Origin: Paracyclopina nana
Lineage: Eukaryota > Arthropoda > Copepoda > Cyclopoida > Cyclopettidae
DNA length: 64,000 nt
Direction of reading: 5' to 3'
NCBI GenBank assembly: GCA_019096065.1
Contig: JAGUCH010000002.1
Coordinates: 14,520,501 to 14,584,500 of the forward strand
Shown here: positions 20,308 to 33,727 of the stretch, piece after piece
Position numbering within the stretch: the stretch's first letter is position 1
Layout of the letters: each line of letters begins with the position of its first letter
Position numbers and translations under genes: made by a program
Notes under the pieces: generated by a model
The model's input: the letters and a program-made list of their open reading frames with translations, nothing else
Told to the model about the DNA's origin: nothing
Databases searched by the model: none

Positions 20308-22388
20308 ATGACGAGTGAGCTGCCGGCTGCTGATGCCAAGGTCAGCAAGTCTGAGTCAGTCACTGTGTACAACTCCGTTGTCACAGAAAGCACACACATG
20401 CCTCTCACCCCGACGAAGCAAAGCTCGAAATACGAGGCGCTCAGGAGCATCACGGACGTGCGGACGACGAGGGACCTCACCGAGGATGGCGTCCGTGACA
20501 TCCTGAGGCGCTTCTCCCGCGACCACGGCCTCGAGCTGGTGAGCATGGGCTCGCTCGAGGACATGAGCGGGCTGAACGACGCGTTCAACAGCTGCATCTG
20601 CAGCATGGAGGTGCGTGTCCGGCGGAGCGACTCGGCCGAGCAAGACTTTCACTTTGTCATCAAAAGTCCGCCCAAGTCCTCGTTCATCAAGATGATGCAC
20701 AAATTCTCGAGGCCGTTCTTCAACGAGGTCACGTGGTACGAGGATCTCGTGCCCGTCCTCGAGCTCGCCAACGGCAAGGGCTGCATTGACCGCATGCTGC
20801 CCAAGTGCTACTTCGCCTACTCCAACTACTACATGCAGGAGGCTGGCAACCGGCAGGGCTGCTGCGAGCGCCGCGCCTGCCCCTGGTTCTGCTACGTCCC
20901 CTGCAAGCGCTCCGAGGTCGGCATCCTCATCCTGGAGAACATCAAGCACCGCCTCGACTCCAACTACAGGATGTTTGACAAGAGCAAGCCCATGGACGCC
21001 GACCACGTGCGCCTCGTCATGCGAGAGCTGGCCAATTTCCACGGCATGTGGCTCAAGTACAAGTTCATGGCCAAGAGCGGTCGCCTCAAAGCGAATGAAA
21101 GCGAGAATAATATTTCCCCGTTGGCCTGGGAGACTTTCGAGCGACGTCACAACACGCAGAAGCGCATGCCCAAAATGGTGTACTCGCAGCTCAAGAAAGT
21201 GGCCAAGCGAACGGTGCTGCGGATCCTGTCCCAATGCGGAGAGTCGGAGGCTGCCAATGCGGACAAGTGTCGGCACTTTTTCAACCACACTGCCACGCGG
21301 TGGCTGGACGAGTACATGCGCGAGGAGCCCAAGCCGCAGTACACGCTTTGCCACGGCGACTTTTGGTCCAACAACATCCTCTTCAGCTACGATGACGGAG
21401 ACGAATCGACGCCCAAGTCTCTGGTCATCATCGACTACCAGCTGATCAACGTGGGATCGCCGTGCTACGATCTCGTCTACTTCCTCTACCTGAACACGGA
21501 CCTGGCGTTCCGGGACGAGCACTTGATGGCCTGCCTCAGAGTGTATTACGACCAGTTCGCCGAGTACTTTGAAGACAACCTCAAGTACTCCTATGAGGAG
21601 TTCCTCGCGGACTTTGATCGGTTCAAAGCCATCGGCTTCACCACGGCCTGTAGCGTTATGCCAAACATTTTGTCAGATAACAAGGTGGACTTGCAGGGCA
21701 ATCCCATCACGGCCTTTGCGGAGCTCCAACGAAAACAGGTGATGCATATATACCGAACCCGCGTTAGTTTACGTCCGTTCGAAAAGTCTCCCATTTGTAC
21801 ACTTCCCCCAAAAATTCATTTTTATTAGTCCGATCGAATTTTGGCCCGTTCACCTGCGAAGTTACGGCCTTAAAGCAAAATTTTGGTGACATTTGCCAAT
21901 TTGAGGTGGGAAGACACAACTTTTGGGCATTTTTTCTTTGAAGTTGTGCTATTATATCTACGTTAATTCTAGATATTAGACCAAAAAACCCTACAGTTTC
22001 GGCCGTAATGTGTAGGAGAATCGGGCCCAATCTAGGAATTTTTTAATTTCAGTCCGTTCGAATTTAGGTCAATGTAGGAAAATTTAATTCATGTCCGACT
22101 TTAAATATCCGATCGGGTACGGTACTTGAAAAAAGTGAAATCTTCTCCTTTACTACAAAGGCGGTTTCGAACCCCAGACCAATTGAATGTCAGCTGATAG
22201 GCTAATAGATCCAACTAGAGTTGTGCCACAAGACTTGCTATGCGTTGGAACAATCGAGTTAATGTTCAGTACTTTTGCATTCTTTTCAGGAAGAAGACAT
22301 GGACGATGTAAATAGCGTCTGCGGCCAAGAAATCAAGCGGCGAATCATTGATCTTGTCCACGAAATGGCTCGTGACAGCGTGATTTGA
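20308..22388 (+). CDS. EcKinase/CHK-like (ecdysteroid-kinase-like) protein, 509 aa
   Basis: Member of the choline-kinase-like fold family that phosphorylates small molecules, including ecdysteroids in some arthropods; the substrate of this member is unknown. Exon 1 is 20308-21738 and exon 2 is 22290-22388, in phase 0. The nucleotide-binding half includes DFHFVIKSPP near residue 115 and NEVTWYEDLVPVL near 140. The Brenner-type catalytic motif is LCHGDFWSNNILF near residue 350, with the DYQ metal-binding motif (VIIDYQLINVGSPCYDLVYFLYLNTD) after it. An extra Cys-rich insert (QGCCERRACPWFCYVPCKR) sits near residue 190. The coding GC content of exon 1 is clearly higher than its surroundings. The short last exon adds an acidic then basic helix. 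Confidence 0.85.
22145..22235 (-). repeat. Degenerate tRNA-like sequence in the EcKinase-like gene's intron
   Basis: The minus strand shows GGGGTTCGAAACC, a B-box match, about 40-50 nt downstream of a weak A-box-like TAGTTGGATC. No cloverleaf can be drawn convincingly. It reads as a SINE head or tRNA relic in the intron 21739-22289. Confidence 0.45.
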
Positions 22389-23329
22389 TGTGTCACAAAC
22401 TTTTCGCCGTTGTCACAATCAAACTCAAATCCTCTCTCTCTATATATTTTTATTGCTTCCCCATTTCAAAGCAAGTTATTCTCCTCCTGTTACACCATAT
22501 ACACATGAATCATTATTTTATCAACATTTATCCATTTCACCATGACCGTGCAACTAAGATATTGAAATATCAATGATGATGCAAAATGCCATTTCTTTGT
22601 GTTTAACATTTATTGAGGACTTTGGATGAAGCGGATTATTTTGCTAAATTTTGTAGCCACTTGTAAAGCCTCAACTCGGTTCTTCAAGTGCATGTGAATG
22701 CCAAGGCATAATGAGGTATTTTTTAGCCTTGATGTGGTGTTCATCTGTTGACCGACAATTCTAATCTAGGCGCCTTTTTCCTTAAGTAACTCAAGTACTG
22801 AGAACTTGAGCTTAAAACTAAGAGTTGGTGATGATCATTGTTGATTTTTTCAAATTCCTCATATCATTAATGTAGAAGTAATATTACAAAGTACGAAAAT
22901 GAGAGTCTCGCAATCATAAGTTATGGTAAGGAAAGAGGGCGTAGATGAACACCACATTAAAATTAGCATATTCAAACAATCAGTCACCCATACTGCTGAC
23001 TGTAAAAGAATCGAGATGTGAAGATGACTAAAATTAGGCAAGTACCAAATTGTTTCAAACTTCGGCTATTAAATCTGGAACCAATCAAGCTACTGTACGC
23101 TTCATTCTGCTTTACAAAACTTTCGTGCTTGTCGTTAAAGTGAAGTAAATTGTAACCATGGCGAGTTTGTATTTACCGTAACCGCTCCTAAATTGGAACT
23201 ACTAATTGATTTTGAGATCGATTTTTTGTAACATATTCAGGCTGTGCTTTGTAACTTTGTCCGATTCTAGCTAAATTAAGCAGCATATTATGCGGGGGAT
23301 GACAATTTTCATTTTTTTCTAGTAAACTT
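22389..23329. other. Intergenic between two convergent genes, nothing assignable
   Basis: AT-rich spacer between the ends of the EcKinase-like (+) and seven-transmembrane (-) genes. No gene-like frame, RNA or repeat is evident. Confidence 0.5.
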
Positions 23330-24608
23330 TCATTGATGGGATTCAAATGAGAAATACTTGGCAATCAGAGCATTGGATTTGGCCAAGAAGTAGTCAGTCA
23401 TTTTCTCGTTGCGGATGATGAAAACGAGGGGGATGATGTTGAAGGAGACGCAACTGAAGACCACGTGCAGCCTCAGCCTGGCCATGTTCTGGTCCTGGAT
23501 TTGGAACTGGAAAATGAGCCAGAGGAAGAGGGCGGCGAAGGTGAGAGCTCCGAGGCTGATGACGAGCCTAAAGGTGTCCAAGCTGTAGCCACTGTCCTTG
23601 AAGGCGCCACTGTCATGGCTGACATCGCACACTTGTCTTCGCATGCGCCGGTTCATCAGCTCCACGCGGATCTGGATGAACAGGATGAGAATGCTGTCAA
23701 GGACAATCATGAAGCTCACAGTCTTGACAGTGGGGACTTTGTGCTCCTGGTCGAACACTCCGGTGGTCAAGTACTCATAGATGGGTCCTTGTCCAAGCTT
23801 GCTCATCTTGACCTCATAAATGGTCGAGGCTGCCGTGGCAAATGCGACAAAGAGTCGAGTAAGCCAAGTGAGAACACTCTCGCTGCTTTCGACTAGCAAA
23901 TGACCGTGGAAAATGGTAATGTACCTTTAACGCAAAATATGCATATAAATTATGTCAAAAGCGCGTTGACATATTTTTAATAAGTTATTTTCTGGTTTTC
24001 CGCTACCCGCTACGATGGCGCCACTGTACTGTTGTGGAGGGAGATTTTGAAATGCTACCGGTTGATCCTTAATACTAAGTATATTAGTCTCTTAAGTACC
24101 TTCTGCTTTAATTGAATAAGTTGCCTTAACAACTGCATGCTTAAGCAGCCAAAATTACCAGCTATAATATAGATCAGGTTGGAAATAACTCTGGCGGCAT
24201 TTTGGCTTTGTGTACGGTGGCGCCATCTCATATGGTGGCGGGCACTTAATTCTTGATGTTGGCTATTTTGGAGAAAGGCAGTCAAGAATTCTGATTTGAT
24301 TACCTTATGGCTATGGCAAGAAAAAGCTGGACAAAGAAGGCGAAACCAAAGCAATATTGAAGGAGGACAATGAGAGTTGCAAGAGCTGGCGGAGTTGGGG
24401 CAATGTCCAGGTTGGCCAAGGAAGATCCCACCAGAGCTCCTATGCTGATCACGATCAGATCTTTGATCATATTGTCATACATGGTCTGCATGCCCAGGGG
24501 CTTCTTGCTCAAGTACGTCCAGATCATGGCAAAGCACAGAACGGCCACCAGACAGACAATAGCGAGCAAGCCGTAGAAGAAGACTCTCTCATTGACGAGG
24601 CTTTGCAT
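23330..24608 (-). CDS. Seven-transmembrane receptor-like protein, 299 aa, orphan
   Basis: Two exons, 24304-24608 and 23330-23924, join in frame to 299 codons with seven hydrophobic segments spaced as in a G-protein-coupled receptor. TM1-3 are in exon 1, and TM3 runs into RYITIF across the splice junction, where class A receptors have their DRY motif. TM4 starts VLTWLTRLFVAF, TM5 VKTVSFMIVLDSILILF and TM6 TFRLVISLGALTFAALF. TM7 ends NIIPLVFIIRNEKM, a weak echo of NPxxY. The N-terminus is short. I do not recognise a ligand family; a divergent chemoreceptor or orphan class A receptor are both possible. The ATG at 24608 was chosen because the upstream extension has only a GTG. Confidence 0.7.
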
Positions 24609-27552
24609 TGTGTTTACTGATGCTTTTGAAACCACACTGAAAAAAGATGAACAGAGAGCTGGCGCCTTTCCAGTCTCGCCCTCTCCTCAAGCTCTCACTT
24701 GATTTAATACCTAAAAGTGCCTTTTTCATGATTATTTTTCAAAGGAATTTTTTACGTAAACCAACGTTATCCTTTTAATCACATAATCCTGAAAGTGATA
24801 TTGAAAACCTTGTTTATTGGCCCTCTTCATGTGCAGTCGAAAGTTGGTTAACAAAAATGACGCAAATGGCGGCTGATACAAGAAACCATGACAACTAATT
24901 TTACATACTTTCTACTACGAGCATTTTTCTCACCTTATGGCAAAACAAGGCCTCACTTGAAATAATGAGTTTTTTTCGGAGTTTTCACGGGCATGATATT
25001 AAGGTGATTGACGAAGATAATGTAATGACGCATTGAAACCTGAAATGATATTTAATGGTAGTCAACTTTTATATAAACGCGCACGTCCGCCTTTTTCGTG
25101 TTATACGCAAGAAGAAATAATGTTTCTAAAATGTATGAATTTTAATGATGAAAGTTGCATTAAATTATACTTCTTTCTTTTGAGTATTTTAGCTTGTTAG
25201 GAAGGATATGAGCGCCAAATCATTAGGTAAAGAAAGGCATACATATGTTGCATTTTTAATTGATTCTCTGTATGAAGAAGCATTGTACTAAAACGCAGCA
25301 TTTGAAAGCAATTTTAATTTGCCTTGAATAATAAATAATAATGCAAGTTTATAAAAAAAATGCATCTTTTGATTTTGGAGGGGGTCAATCTTATTCTTAA
25401 TGACAGAAAAACTAACCAAGGCTGACTTACACGTTTTTTGTGATTTTATATAGGGCAGGATTTTAAAATCACCACCAAATGAACCCTTGGGACATAAGCT
25501 TACAGAAAAAATGCAATTTTTTGATGGGGAATTTTGTCAGGTTTTGGCTACCACTCAGCTTAATGTGTGTAGGTGTGCAAATGTGGAGAAGAAATTATTG
25601 TGCAACAAAATAGCTTTACTTGGTCAGGTTAAGGATTCAGATGACGACAGAACGCTCTTTTTATACATCTCTTTGTACGCTAATGCATGTCTGATCAAAT
25701 TAGATTTTTTGGCTGACCTCAATTGATTCTTGCCATCTTTTCATGAGCTGGAAAAGGCTGAAAAAATGGAGGAGTAAACGAGAAAAAAAGCTGCAGCTAA
25801 TTTGAGACTGCTGCTCTTGGATTTCTCTTTGATCTTATTTCAATACCATTAGTTGATGAAAAATCCAAAAACATCCCTGAGCGATGATCTTTTCTCAAAG
25901 AAGCAGAAAACATGGCTTCGGTGCTTGGCTACGAAATGATTCGATTTTTTATGAGAAGCAAAATCTGCATTTTTTCGCTTATTTGAAGTGGGTTTAGGCT
26001 CTCCCGCTCACCTATATTGCGAAGAAGGAACAGTAAAAAACTACCTAGTACAAAAAAAGCCTGTACTAAACTATTTACAAATTCTAAGAAATAACTGGTA
26101 TAATTTCTAGCTGCGCTATTTTACATATTAGCCACCGCGGCCCTGATATTAGCTACATTCGTTGTGATAGTGTCGTATGGACATTAAGAAAAGTATGCAA
26201 TTCTGAAAAGGTACTATGAAAATGATTCTATAGGTCAAAAAATAGCCACCCAGTCTAATAAATCTCGTACAAGTGTATAAAAGTGAGGGGGTACCAATGT
26301 GCCAATCAATCGTATGATCACATTCTCTGATCACTTTTCTGTGACCACTTTCTCTTTTTTCTAAATTTTCAGGAGCAATTTATTTTTACCACTATCTCAT
26401 ATCGCTTTCTTTGGACACTTTCAAGACCTATTAAAAGACCACTTTTCAGACAACTATTAGACCACTTTTTATTACTAATTTCTCTGACCCAAGATGAGCT
26501 CTGACCACTTTCCTGATCACTTTTCAGGCAACTATTAGACCACTTTTTAGTACCACTTGTCTTATCACTACTGAAAGAAATATTGTACAACTTTTATATG
26601 CTACTTTCTCTTATAATCCCGTCCACTTTCTTCTTACCAACAGTAGTTATAATTATAGGCTCTATTTCCCTTTGCTTTGGTATCATAAAAATAACATTGA
26701 TGAAGGGCAACAGTTATTGTCAGATGACATTGCTACAGTGGAGAAAAACCGCGTTTTTGTAACTCGAGTAGTAGCTCGAAAAGAAGACCCAAGCAAATAG
26801 ACTTTTAAAAAAGTCCCCTCATGATGTAAAAACTAGAGGGTTTTAAATACTATAAAATAACCATAAGATACTTAAGATCAAGATGTTATCGTCCTGATCC
26901 ATAGCTTAAATAAAATGAAAGGAACCATCCTAAAAAAGGCTCAACTAAAAAAACAAAACATTTCGATTTTGAGCTCAACTCCCAAGTGTTTCTAAATAAT
27001 GTCGGTAGGTGGTAGATGGGATGTCTTTGATATGATGCTGTTGTCTATCAAAATGCATTAAAGTGCAAATCATCAGGATGAAACTGCCTTTATTGGGAAC
27101 TGCTGCTCCCGCAATCAGATGGCCATCTTGTGAACTAGGCTTGATTTTGGGTTCTAACGAAAACGGTTTCTACTTTACTTAAAAAAATATATAATTATTG
27201 GTTTTCATTTGCTAAGTGCAATCACTCCCATCTTTCCACTCTGCGGACATGAACTTGAGATTAAAATTGAGAATTCAGACGACTTTTTTCGATCTTTTAC
27301 CAGGAAATGGTTCTCTCAAAAAATCTTAAAATTAAACATTTTCTTTGTAGCTCACTCAGCCTTTCAGCCGAAAATGCCGAAAGTGTTAGTTACATACGAC
27401 TATTTGACTAAACCATCCTTTTTGGCTGTTCTCAACACGTTTTGACGGCTTTTGTGCTCTCTCCTCTAATAAACGACTCGTCCTCGTCGTGTTTGTTTAC
27501 AAAGCCGCTGTCGCAGAATTTGAGCGAAACGCTAACAAATTGCTTAGTGAAA
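24609..27552. other. Gene-poor spacer upstream of THOC2
   Basis: Nearly 3 kb of AT-rich sequence. No coding frame shows family features or codon bias. It contains the TGACCACTTTT-type array at 26318-26640. The THOC2 promoter must lie at its right end; GC rises at about 27470-27550. Confidence 0.55.
26318..26640 (-). repeat. Degenerate array of (T)GACCACTTTT units
   Basis: About a dozen irregularly spaced units such as GACCACTTTT, GATCACTTTT and ACCACTTTCT, partly in longer blocks (CAGACAACTATTAGACCACTTTT, twice). The same unit appears in reverse complement at 52371-52665. Confidence 0.75.
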
Positions 27553-30500
27553 ATGCCGTTTATCAGTGACACATCTTGGAAGAATTGGGACAAAATGGGC
27601 CATAGTGACTAGTAAGTCTTCTTGTTTGAGTGCTCCCTTTCATTCTGGATTGGAAATGTTCTGTTTCAGTATGAAAGCTTTCACTGCTTTGATGCCAGCT
27701 TCGGACCAAGTTTCGCTCGAGGATTCGCCTCGAATCAACGAAATACGGAAAGCTATCTATGAGATGTTTTGGAAGTATCTTCGCGGCCACCTAAAGCGTG
27801 ACCAAGTCATTCAGGTAGGTGTTCACATTCTGTTATAATGACTTTTACGAAAATGTTTTTCCTAGGCTATCGGCGAAATGACTTTGCTGCACAAGGAGCT
27901 CGGCGGGGTGATCATTGACTGCCTCTCGTTGATTGACATCGAAGCTGGCATGGTTGTCAACGAGAAGGAGCGCGAGGAGATCCGAGATCGACTGTTGCTT
28001 TTGCTCAAGGAGAGCGAAAAGTACTTGTCGGCAGACACCCTCAAAGAACGCATGGAAATTGAGACTTTGGGCTCCGCCGGAATCGTGCGCAACTCCAAAA
28101 AGTTTTTCAGCACAGTCATCAAGACTAAAACGAAGCTCTTGTAATTGTTCAGCTCATTTTGAGGCTTTTATGGTCTTGACAGCCATCTCATTTTCTTTAC
28201 AGCTACAAGCAGCAAAAGTTCAACCTGTTTCGAGAGGAGTGCGAGGGCTACGCCAAGCTCATCACTGAGCTGAACCAAGATCTGTCGATGACAACGCCCA
28301 CAGAAGCTCTCAAGGTCATCATGTCCGTCATCGGTTACTTCAATCTGGACCCTAATCGAGTGCTCGACATCATCCTCGAGTCGTTCGAATGCCAGCTTGA
28401 CCAGCATGCATTTTTCGTGGAGCTCTTGCGTCTATTCACTCCTGACAGGCAGACAATGAACGAGTTGCTCGGGTTCAAGTACAAGTTCTACTTGTCTGAC
28501 GTAAGTGCCAACGCCTGCTGCCGACCCGTGCCAAAGATGATGATCGACGTGTTTTATTTGCTCATAGGAGGGAGGACGTGAGGTGCCCGAGTCGCTGTTC
28601 AGACAAACTGCGCTCATGATCCAGCATGGAGTTCTGGAGATGGACATCATCTACGACTTGCTCGGGCCCTCGGACGAAACCATTCAGAGTATCGCCGACA
28701 AGGAGCTTGCCGACGCCAAGGAATTTGTGCGCAAAATGAACATTGTCTCAACGAACCAACAAGACAAGAAGGAGGACGAGTCGTTAGATGGGCAAATCGA
28801 GGACTCCGAAACGGTTGTGGCCTCCAATCAAAAGTTTGGCCTTCTCAAGGCATTGCTCGATGTGGGCGCGTGGAGCCATGCCGAGAGCCTGATTTCGAGG
28901 CTGCCCACGTACTACGCAGTCTCCCAGCCTCCGATCGCTCTGTCATTGGCCAATCTCATTCACGTGGCCATGGCACCGATCCACGAGCTTTATCTTGGCC
29001 CACGGATCAAGACCAAGCACTACTCACCCCTGAGCAGTGAGACGAAGCAGGCTCACACCTATGAAGAGTTCCGGGACATTGTTGTGCCCATGCTGCTAAC
29101 TCTGGGCCCATATGCGTATCACGATTGCATTTTGCTCTACAAGGTCTTGCGCATTCTGAAGGCTGCCCTCAAGATCCCCCTCAACGAGTCGGGGAAGGAG
29201 CGGGAGAAAATCGCGGAGCCCGTGGACGCCAGCATCACGTGCTTGTACTACGACGCCTTGACGATCATGGACGAGGTCATGCTGCCCGCCACATCACTCA
29301 TGGAATCTCCCAACTGCTGCCTGGCCGAGGAAATCTGGAGCATTTTGCGGGTGTATCCCTACCACATGCGCTACCGGCTCTACGGAGTGTGGAAGACTGA
29401 AACGTTTGCCCAGCACGCGTTGCTCATGAAGAAGAAGGCCGCCCTGCAGAAGAGCATCAAACGAATCATGCAAAGGATCAGCAAGGAGAACGTCAAGCCG
29501 ACCTCGCGCGCGCTCGCCAAGTTGAGCCACAGCTCTCCGGGGCTGCTCTTCGACTACGTTCTCTCCCAGATCCAGCTGTACGACAACCTCATCGGCCCGG
29601 TCGTGGACTCCCTCAAGTACTTGACCAGCCTCTCCTTTGACGTTCTCGGCTACTCGATCATCGAAGCGCTCAACAATCCGGAGAAGGACCGCACCAAGCA
29701 CGACGGCACGAGCATCTCGCTGTGGCTCCAGTCCCTGTCCAACTTTTGCGGGGCCGTGTTCAAAAAGTACAACGTCGAGCTGACTGGGATCCTCCAGTAT
29801 GTGGCCAACCAGCTGAAAAGCAAGAAGAGCCTGGACCTGCTCATCCTCAAGGAGATCGTGCTCAAGATGTCCGGCATCGAGGCTGCCGAGGAAATGACTG
29901 AGGAGCAGATCGACGCGATGGCCGGCGGGGAGTTGCTGAGGCAGGAAGCCGGATCCTTCAACCAGATCAAGAACACGAAGAAGAGCTCGCAGAGGCTGAA
30001 GGACGCTCTCATTGACAACAACCTGGCTGTGCCGCTCTGCTTGCTCATGGCCCAGCAGCGCAACTGCGTGGTCTACCAGGAGACGGAGAACTCGCACCTG
30101 AAGCTCGTGGGCAACCTGTTTGACCAGTGCCAGGACACTCTGGTGCAATTCGGCCAGTTCCTGGCCACCAACCTCTCCATTGACGACTACACGCTCCGGC
30201 TGCCGCCCATGCACGAGTTGTTGACGAGGTTCCACGTGAACCTCGACTTGGCCTTCTTCCTCGCCAGGCCCATGTTCAACCACCAGATCTCGTTGAAGTA
30301 CGAGGAGAGGCGCAAGCGGGATCCCAAGTTGTGGCGGAGCAAGAGTGACCAGGAGCGCACGGAGGAGCACGTGAGCGCGGCCATCGAGGTCATGAGTCCG
30401 GTCATCGAGGCCATCCAGCCGCTGCACCAGTCCAAGGTGTGGGACGACATTTCGCCCCAGTTCTTGACCACCTTCTGGTCGCTCACCATGTACGACCTCT

Positions 30501-33500
30501 TCGTGCCGGACAACATCTACGAGAAGGAGATTGCCAAGCTGAAGGCTGCTCCGGCCAAGGTCGACGAGAACAAAGAGCTCAACGCGTCTCGCAAGAAGAA
30601 GGAGAAGGAGAGGATCAACAGCCTCATGGAGAAGCTGATGGAGGAGCAGAAGCGGCAACACGAGCACGTGGACCGCGTGATGGCGAGGCTGAGGGTGGAG
30701 AAAGACACGTGGTTCATTTCCCGGTCGGCCAAGCTGGCGAAGAATGAGACGATCACGACGTTCCTGCAGCTTTTCCTCTTCCCCCGTTGCATTTTCACGG
30801 CCATCGACGCCTACTACTGCGCCAAATTCGTCCAAGTGATCCATCTGCTCAAGACGCCCAACTTTTCCACGCTCATCTGCTTTGACAGGGTAAATATCGA
30901 TGTTAAAAAAGTTAGAAAGGCTGAAATCAAATCCCGATTTCAAAATGCTATGCTTGGAATAATTTGTCTCGCATGAACCTTTCTTTTGCATATTTGGATT
31001 TATATGGGGGGCTTCTTTTTCCTTATAATAAAAGTGAGTTTGAAGCGGAGGTGGTCGAATTCATCCAGGTTAGGTTTAAAGCGTAATTTGGTCGCTATGT
31101 CAATTACTCTTAAGGGGGAAAAGTATTTTTTGTGATTTGAGCAAGACCTTTGCAAACAAGCGAAAAAACTTGAAGTGAGATGTTTCCACCTTTTGCATAA
31201 CTAAAGTAAATGTACCAATTAGGGCAAAGGGCCGAAATCTTAATTCTTCTCTTTCCTCGTCTTACCTCACACTTAGTTTGATTTTTCAATGTTTTTGCTT
31301 TATCTTCTTGTGTTTCAGATTTTCTGTGACATTACCTACACGGTGACTTCTTGCACCGAGAACGAGGCTCATCGCTATGGCCGATTTCTCGCCAACATGC
31401 TTGCCATTGTGATGAGATGGCACAAATCGAAGGAGATCTTCGACAAGGAGTGCGTTGGCTACCCCGGCTTTGTCACCAAGTTCCGCGTGGCCACTGCTGC
31501 AGAAACTGCCGAGGAGGCCAAGAACAACAAGGACCACGTGGACTACGAAAACTACAGGCATGTCGTCCACAAGTGGCACTTCAAGATCGCCAAGGCGCTT
31601 GTCGTCTGCCTCGAGTCCAAGGACTACGTTCAAATCCGCAATGCTCTCACCATTCTCACCAAGATCCTGCCACACTTCCCTGTGATCACCAAGCTCAATG
31701 GCGTCATCGAGAAGCGCATTGAAAAGGTGTGTGCCGATGAGAAGGAGCAGCGCAAAGACCTCTACATCAAGGCCATGAGTTACAGCGGCCAGTTGAAGGC
31801 TCGGAGGCATTTGGTGATGAAGGAGCACGAGTTTCATCAGGTGGCAGAGAAAAAAGAGGAAGACTCTGCTACTCCTCCTCCTCCTGCAGCTGCTGCTGCT
31901 GCCACACCCGCCAATGCCACCACTCCCACTAAAAAGGCTGCCAAGAAGGAGACCACCAAAGAGCCTGCCAAGGAGATGTCTTCGTCGTCGAGCAGAAGTC
32001 AAAGCAGAGAAAAGTCCCAATCCAGAAGCGAAAGAGAGAAATCCGAGGACAGAAAGGCTCGCAAAGAGCGAGAAAGTAAATCACGCGACAGATCGACGGG
32101 CAAGGTACTTGTCTTGAATCTACTATCAGGCTACTGGTTGTTTTATGCTTTCTGTTCCCAACGTAGGAAAAACGCGAGGATTCAAATGAAAGATCCAAGT
32201 CGAAAGAAAAGCGGGACATGGGACCTCCTCAATCTACATCAGCTCATCGACGGAGCGTTGAACCGGTTGAGGACAAAGGTATATTAATGTTTAGCAGAGG
32301 CGAGTGTCGTTATTAAGTATCGTTTTTAGAGCCAGCAAAGAAGCGAGCAAAATCCGAGACCACCGAGGAGAACAGCGGAGCTAACTCTAGCGGGGACAAA
32401 AAGACTAAGCGAGAGAAGGGCGATTCCAATAGCTCTTCTAATTCGCCTCAAAACAAAAAGGAAAAGAAGGCTGACAGGAAAAGGGTGAGTTGCATTCATA
32501 TTCATTCTAATTTGATTATCTCCGTTCGCACCATTATTATATAACTCAATTCGGTCCCGGCCCATTTATTACGCTATGTTCATGAACAGGGATGTGTTAA
32601 AATACGCGACATACGCGTCAATCTACTAAAATACGCGACATGCAACAACACTTTTAAATTAACTTTTGAAATATTTAATTCAGGATTTTTTTGCCTTCAA
32701 CCTTTGAAAGCATGAAGGAAACTTATATAATATTTACTCCGTTGGAAATCTTTCATTGATCAGAATCTGAAATCATGATCATATTTCTATTGAAATCAAT
32801 TGACACAGAATTGTGAAGAATTGCAAATCACATATTTATATAAAAAAACGCATATCTTTTTTCTAAAAAGCATAATTTTGTGAAAATCAAATAATTATGC
32901 TGAAAATTATATAATTTCCTTTAGATTGAATTGAGGTTGCACGCAAGCAAGATGCTATAAAAGTGCTTAAAAGCTTAGTTCATAAAGGAAAGGCCAGTAA
33001 CTATTTGATGTTTCCCACTTCTCATTTAATTGTTCAAATTGATGTGTAAAGTTGAGTAAATCAATAAATAATTTAATTTTAATTTTTTTGACATTGATCA
33101 ATTTGATAGCATCTCTTAGAAAGCCAAAAATCCGAATTCAACACCACTAATGCTCTGTTCATCTACAAACTCCTTCTAACGAATCAGAATGCGCAATTTT
33201 TGGGATTGCTGTTGATGAAATCAAGGATAAAAAAATGATTTTCATCTTATTTTGGTGGCAAAAGATAAAATAGTCAGCCAATTTTTGCGATCGGAACGAA
33301 AATGTTTTTGTGAACTGAGTTTTGAAAACGTTCTACTCATCAAAATCTAGGGCTCTAATTTTATCCTATTGTATTGCGATGTTTGAGCGCGAGCTCAATT
33401 TCTTCTACTTTAATTCTAGTTTGGGTTTTCCCGGGCTTTGTTTTTTACAGCCATCTTTTTGCAGTCTTTTTTTAATGCGTCCTCATTTGCTTCTTCTAGG

Positions 33501-33688
33501 ATCGAGATGGCGGCGATGTCAGCGATTCCCAGCTAGGGGAGAAGAAAAAGAGGTCAATAGCAGATCCGGACTTGGAAGAGGTTGCTGTCTCGAAAGGCGC
33601 TCAAAACGGCGAGACGGACAAAAAGAGCAGCCGAGTGAGCAGCTCGAATTCATCCTCAAGAAGAACAGATTCGAATAAGAGAAAGTGA
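27553..33688 (+). CDS. THOC2: THO complex subunit 2 (THOC2), 1446 aa
   Basis: Largest subunit of THO, which couples transcription to mRNA packaging and export as part of TREX in the nucleus. Nine exons give 4341 nt with every phase matching: 27553-27611, 27670-27814, 27866-28140, 28203-28500, 28568-30889, 31319-32104, 32167-32278, 32330-32484 and 33500-33688. The helical repeat core is in the long fifth exon. The conserved block across exons 5-6 reads [21 protein letters not shown], then YGRFLANML and HVVHKWHFK, and [20 protein letters not shown] follows; all are THOC2 signatures. The C-terminus is the usual low-complexity Arg/Ser/Glu/Lys tail ([20 protein letters not shown]), ending TDSNKRK. 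It is somewhat shorter than the vertebrate protein. AATAAA occurs at 33722-33727, about 35 nt after the stop. Confidence 0.95.
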
Positions 33689-33727
33689 TTCTCATTCACT
33701 GAAAGCTATGCGTGATCGAATAATAAA

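Noticed and set aside
20356-21522. 388-codon minus-strand frame opposite the EcKinase-like gene
   Set aside because: It is the antisense shadow of a GC-rich coding exon with clear kinase motifs on the plus strand.
29294-30991. 565-codon minus-strand frame opposite THOC2
   Set aside because: Antisense shadow; Leu/Val/His-rich composition and no domain, while the plus strand matches THOC2 throughout.
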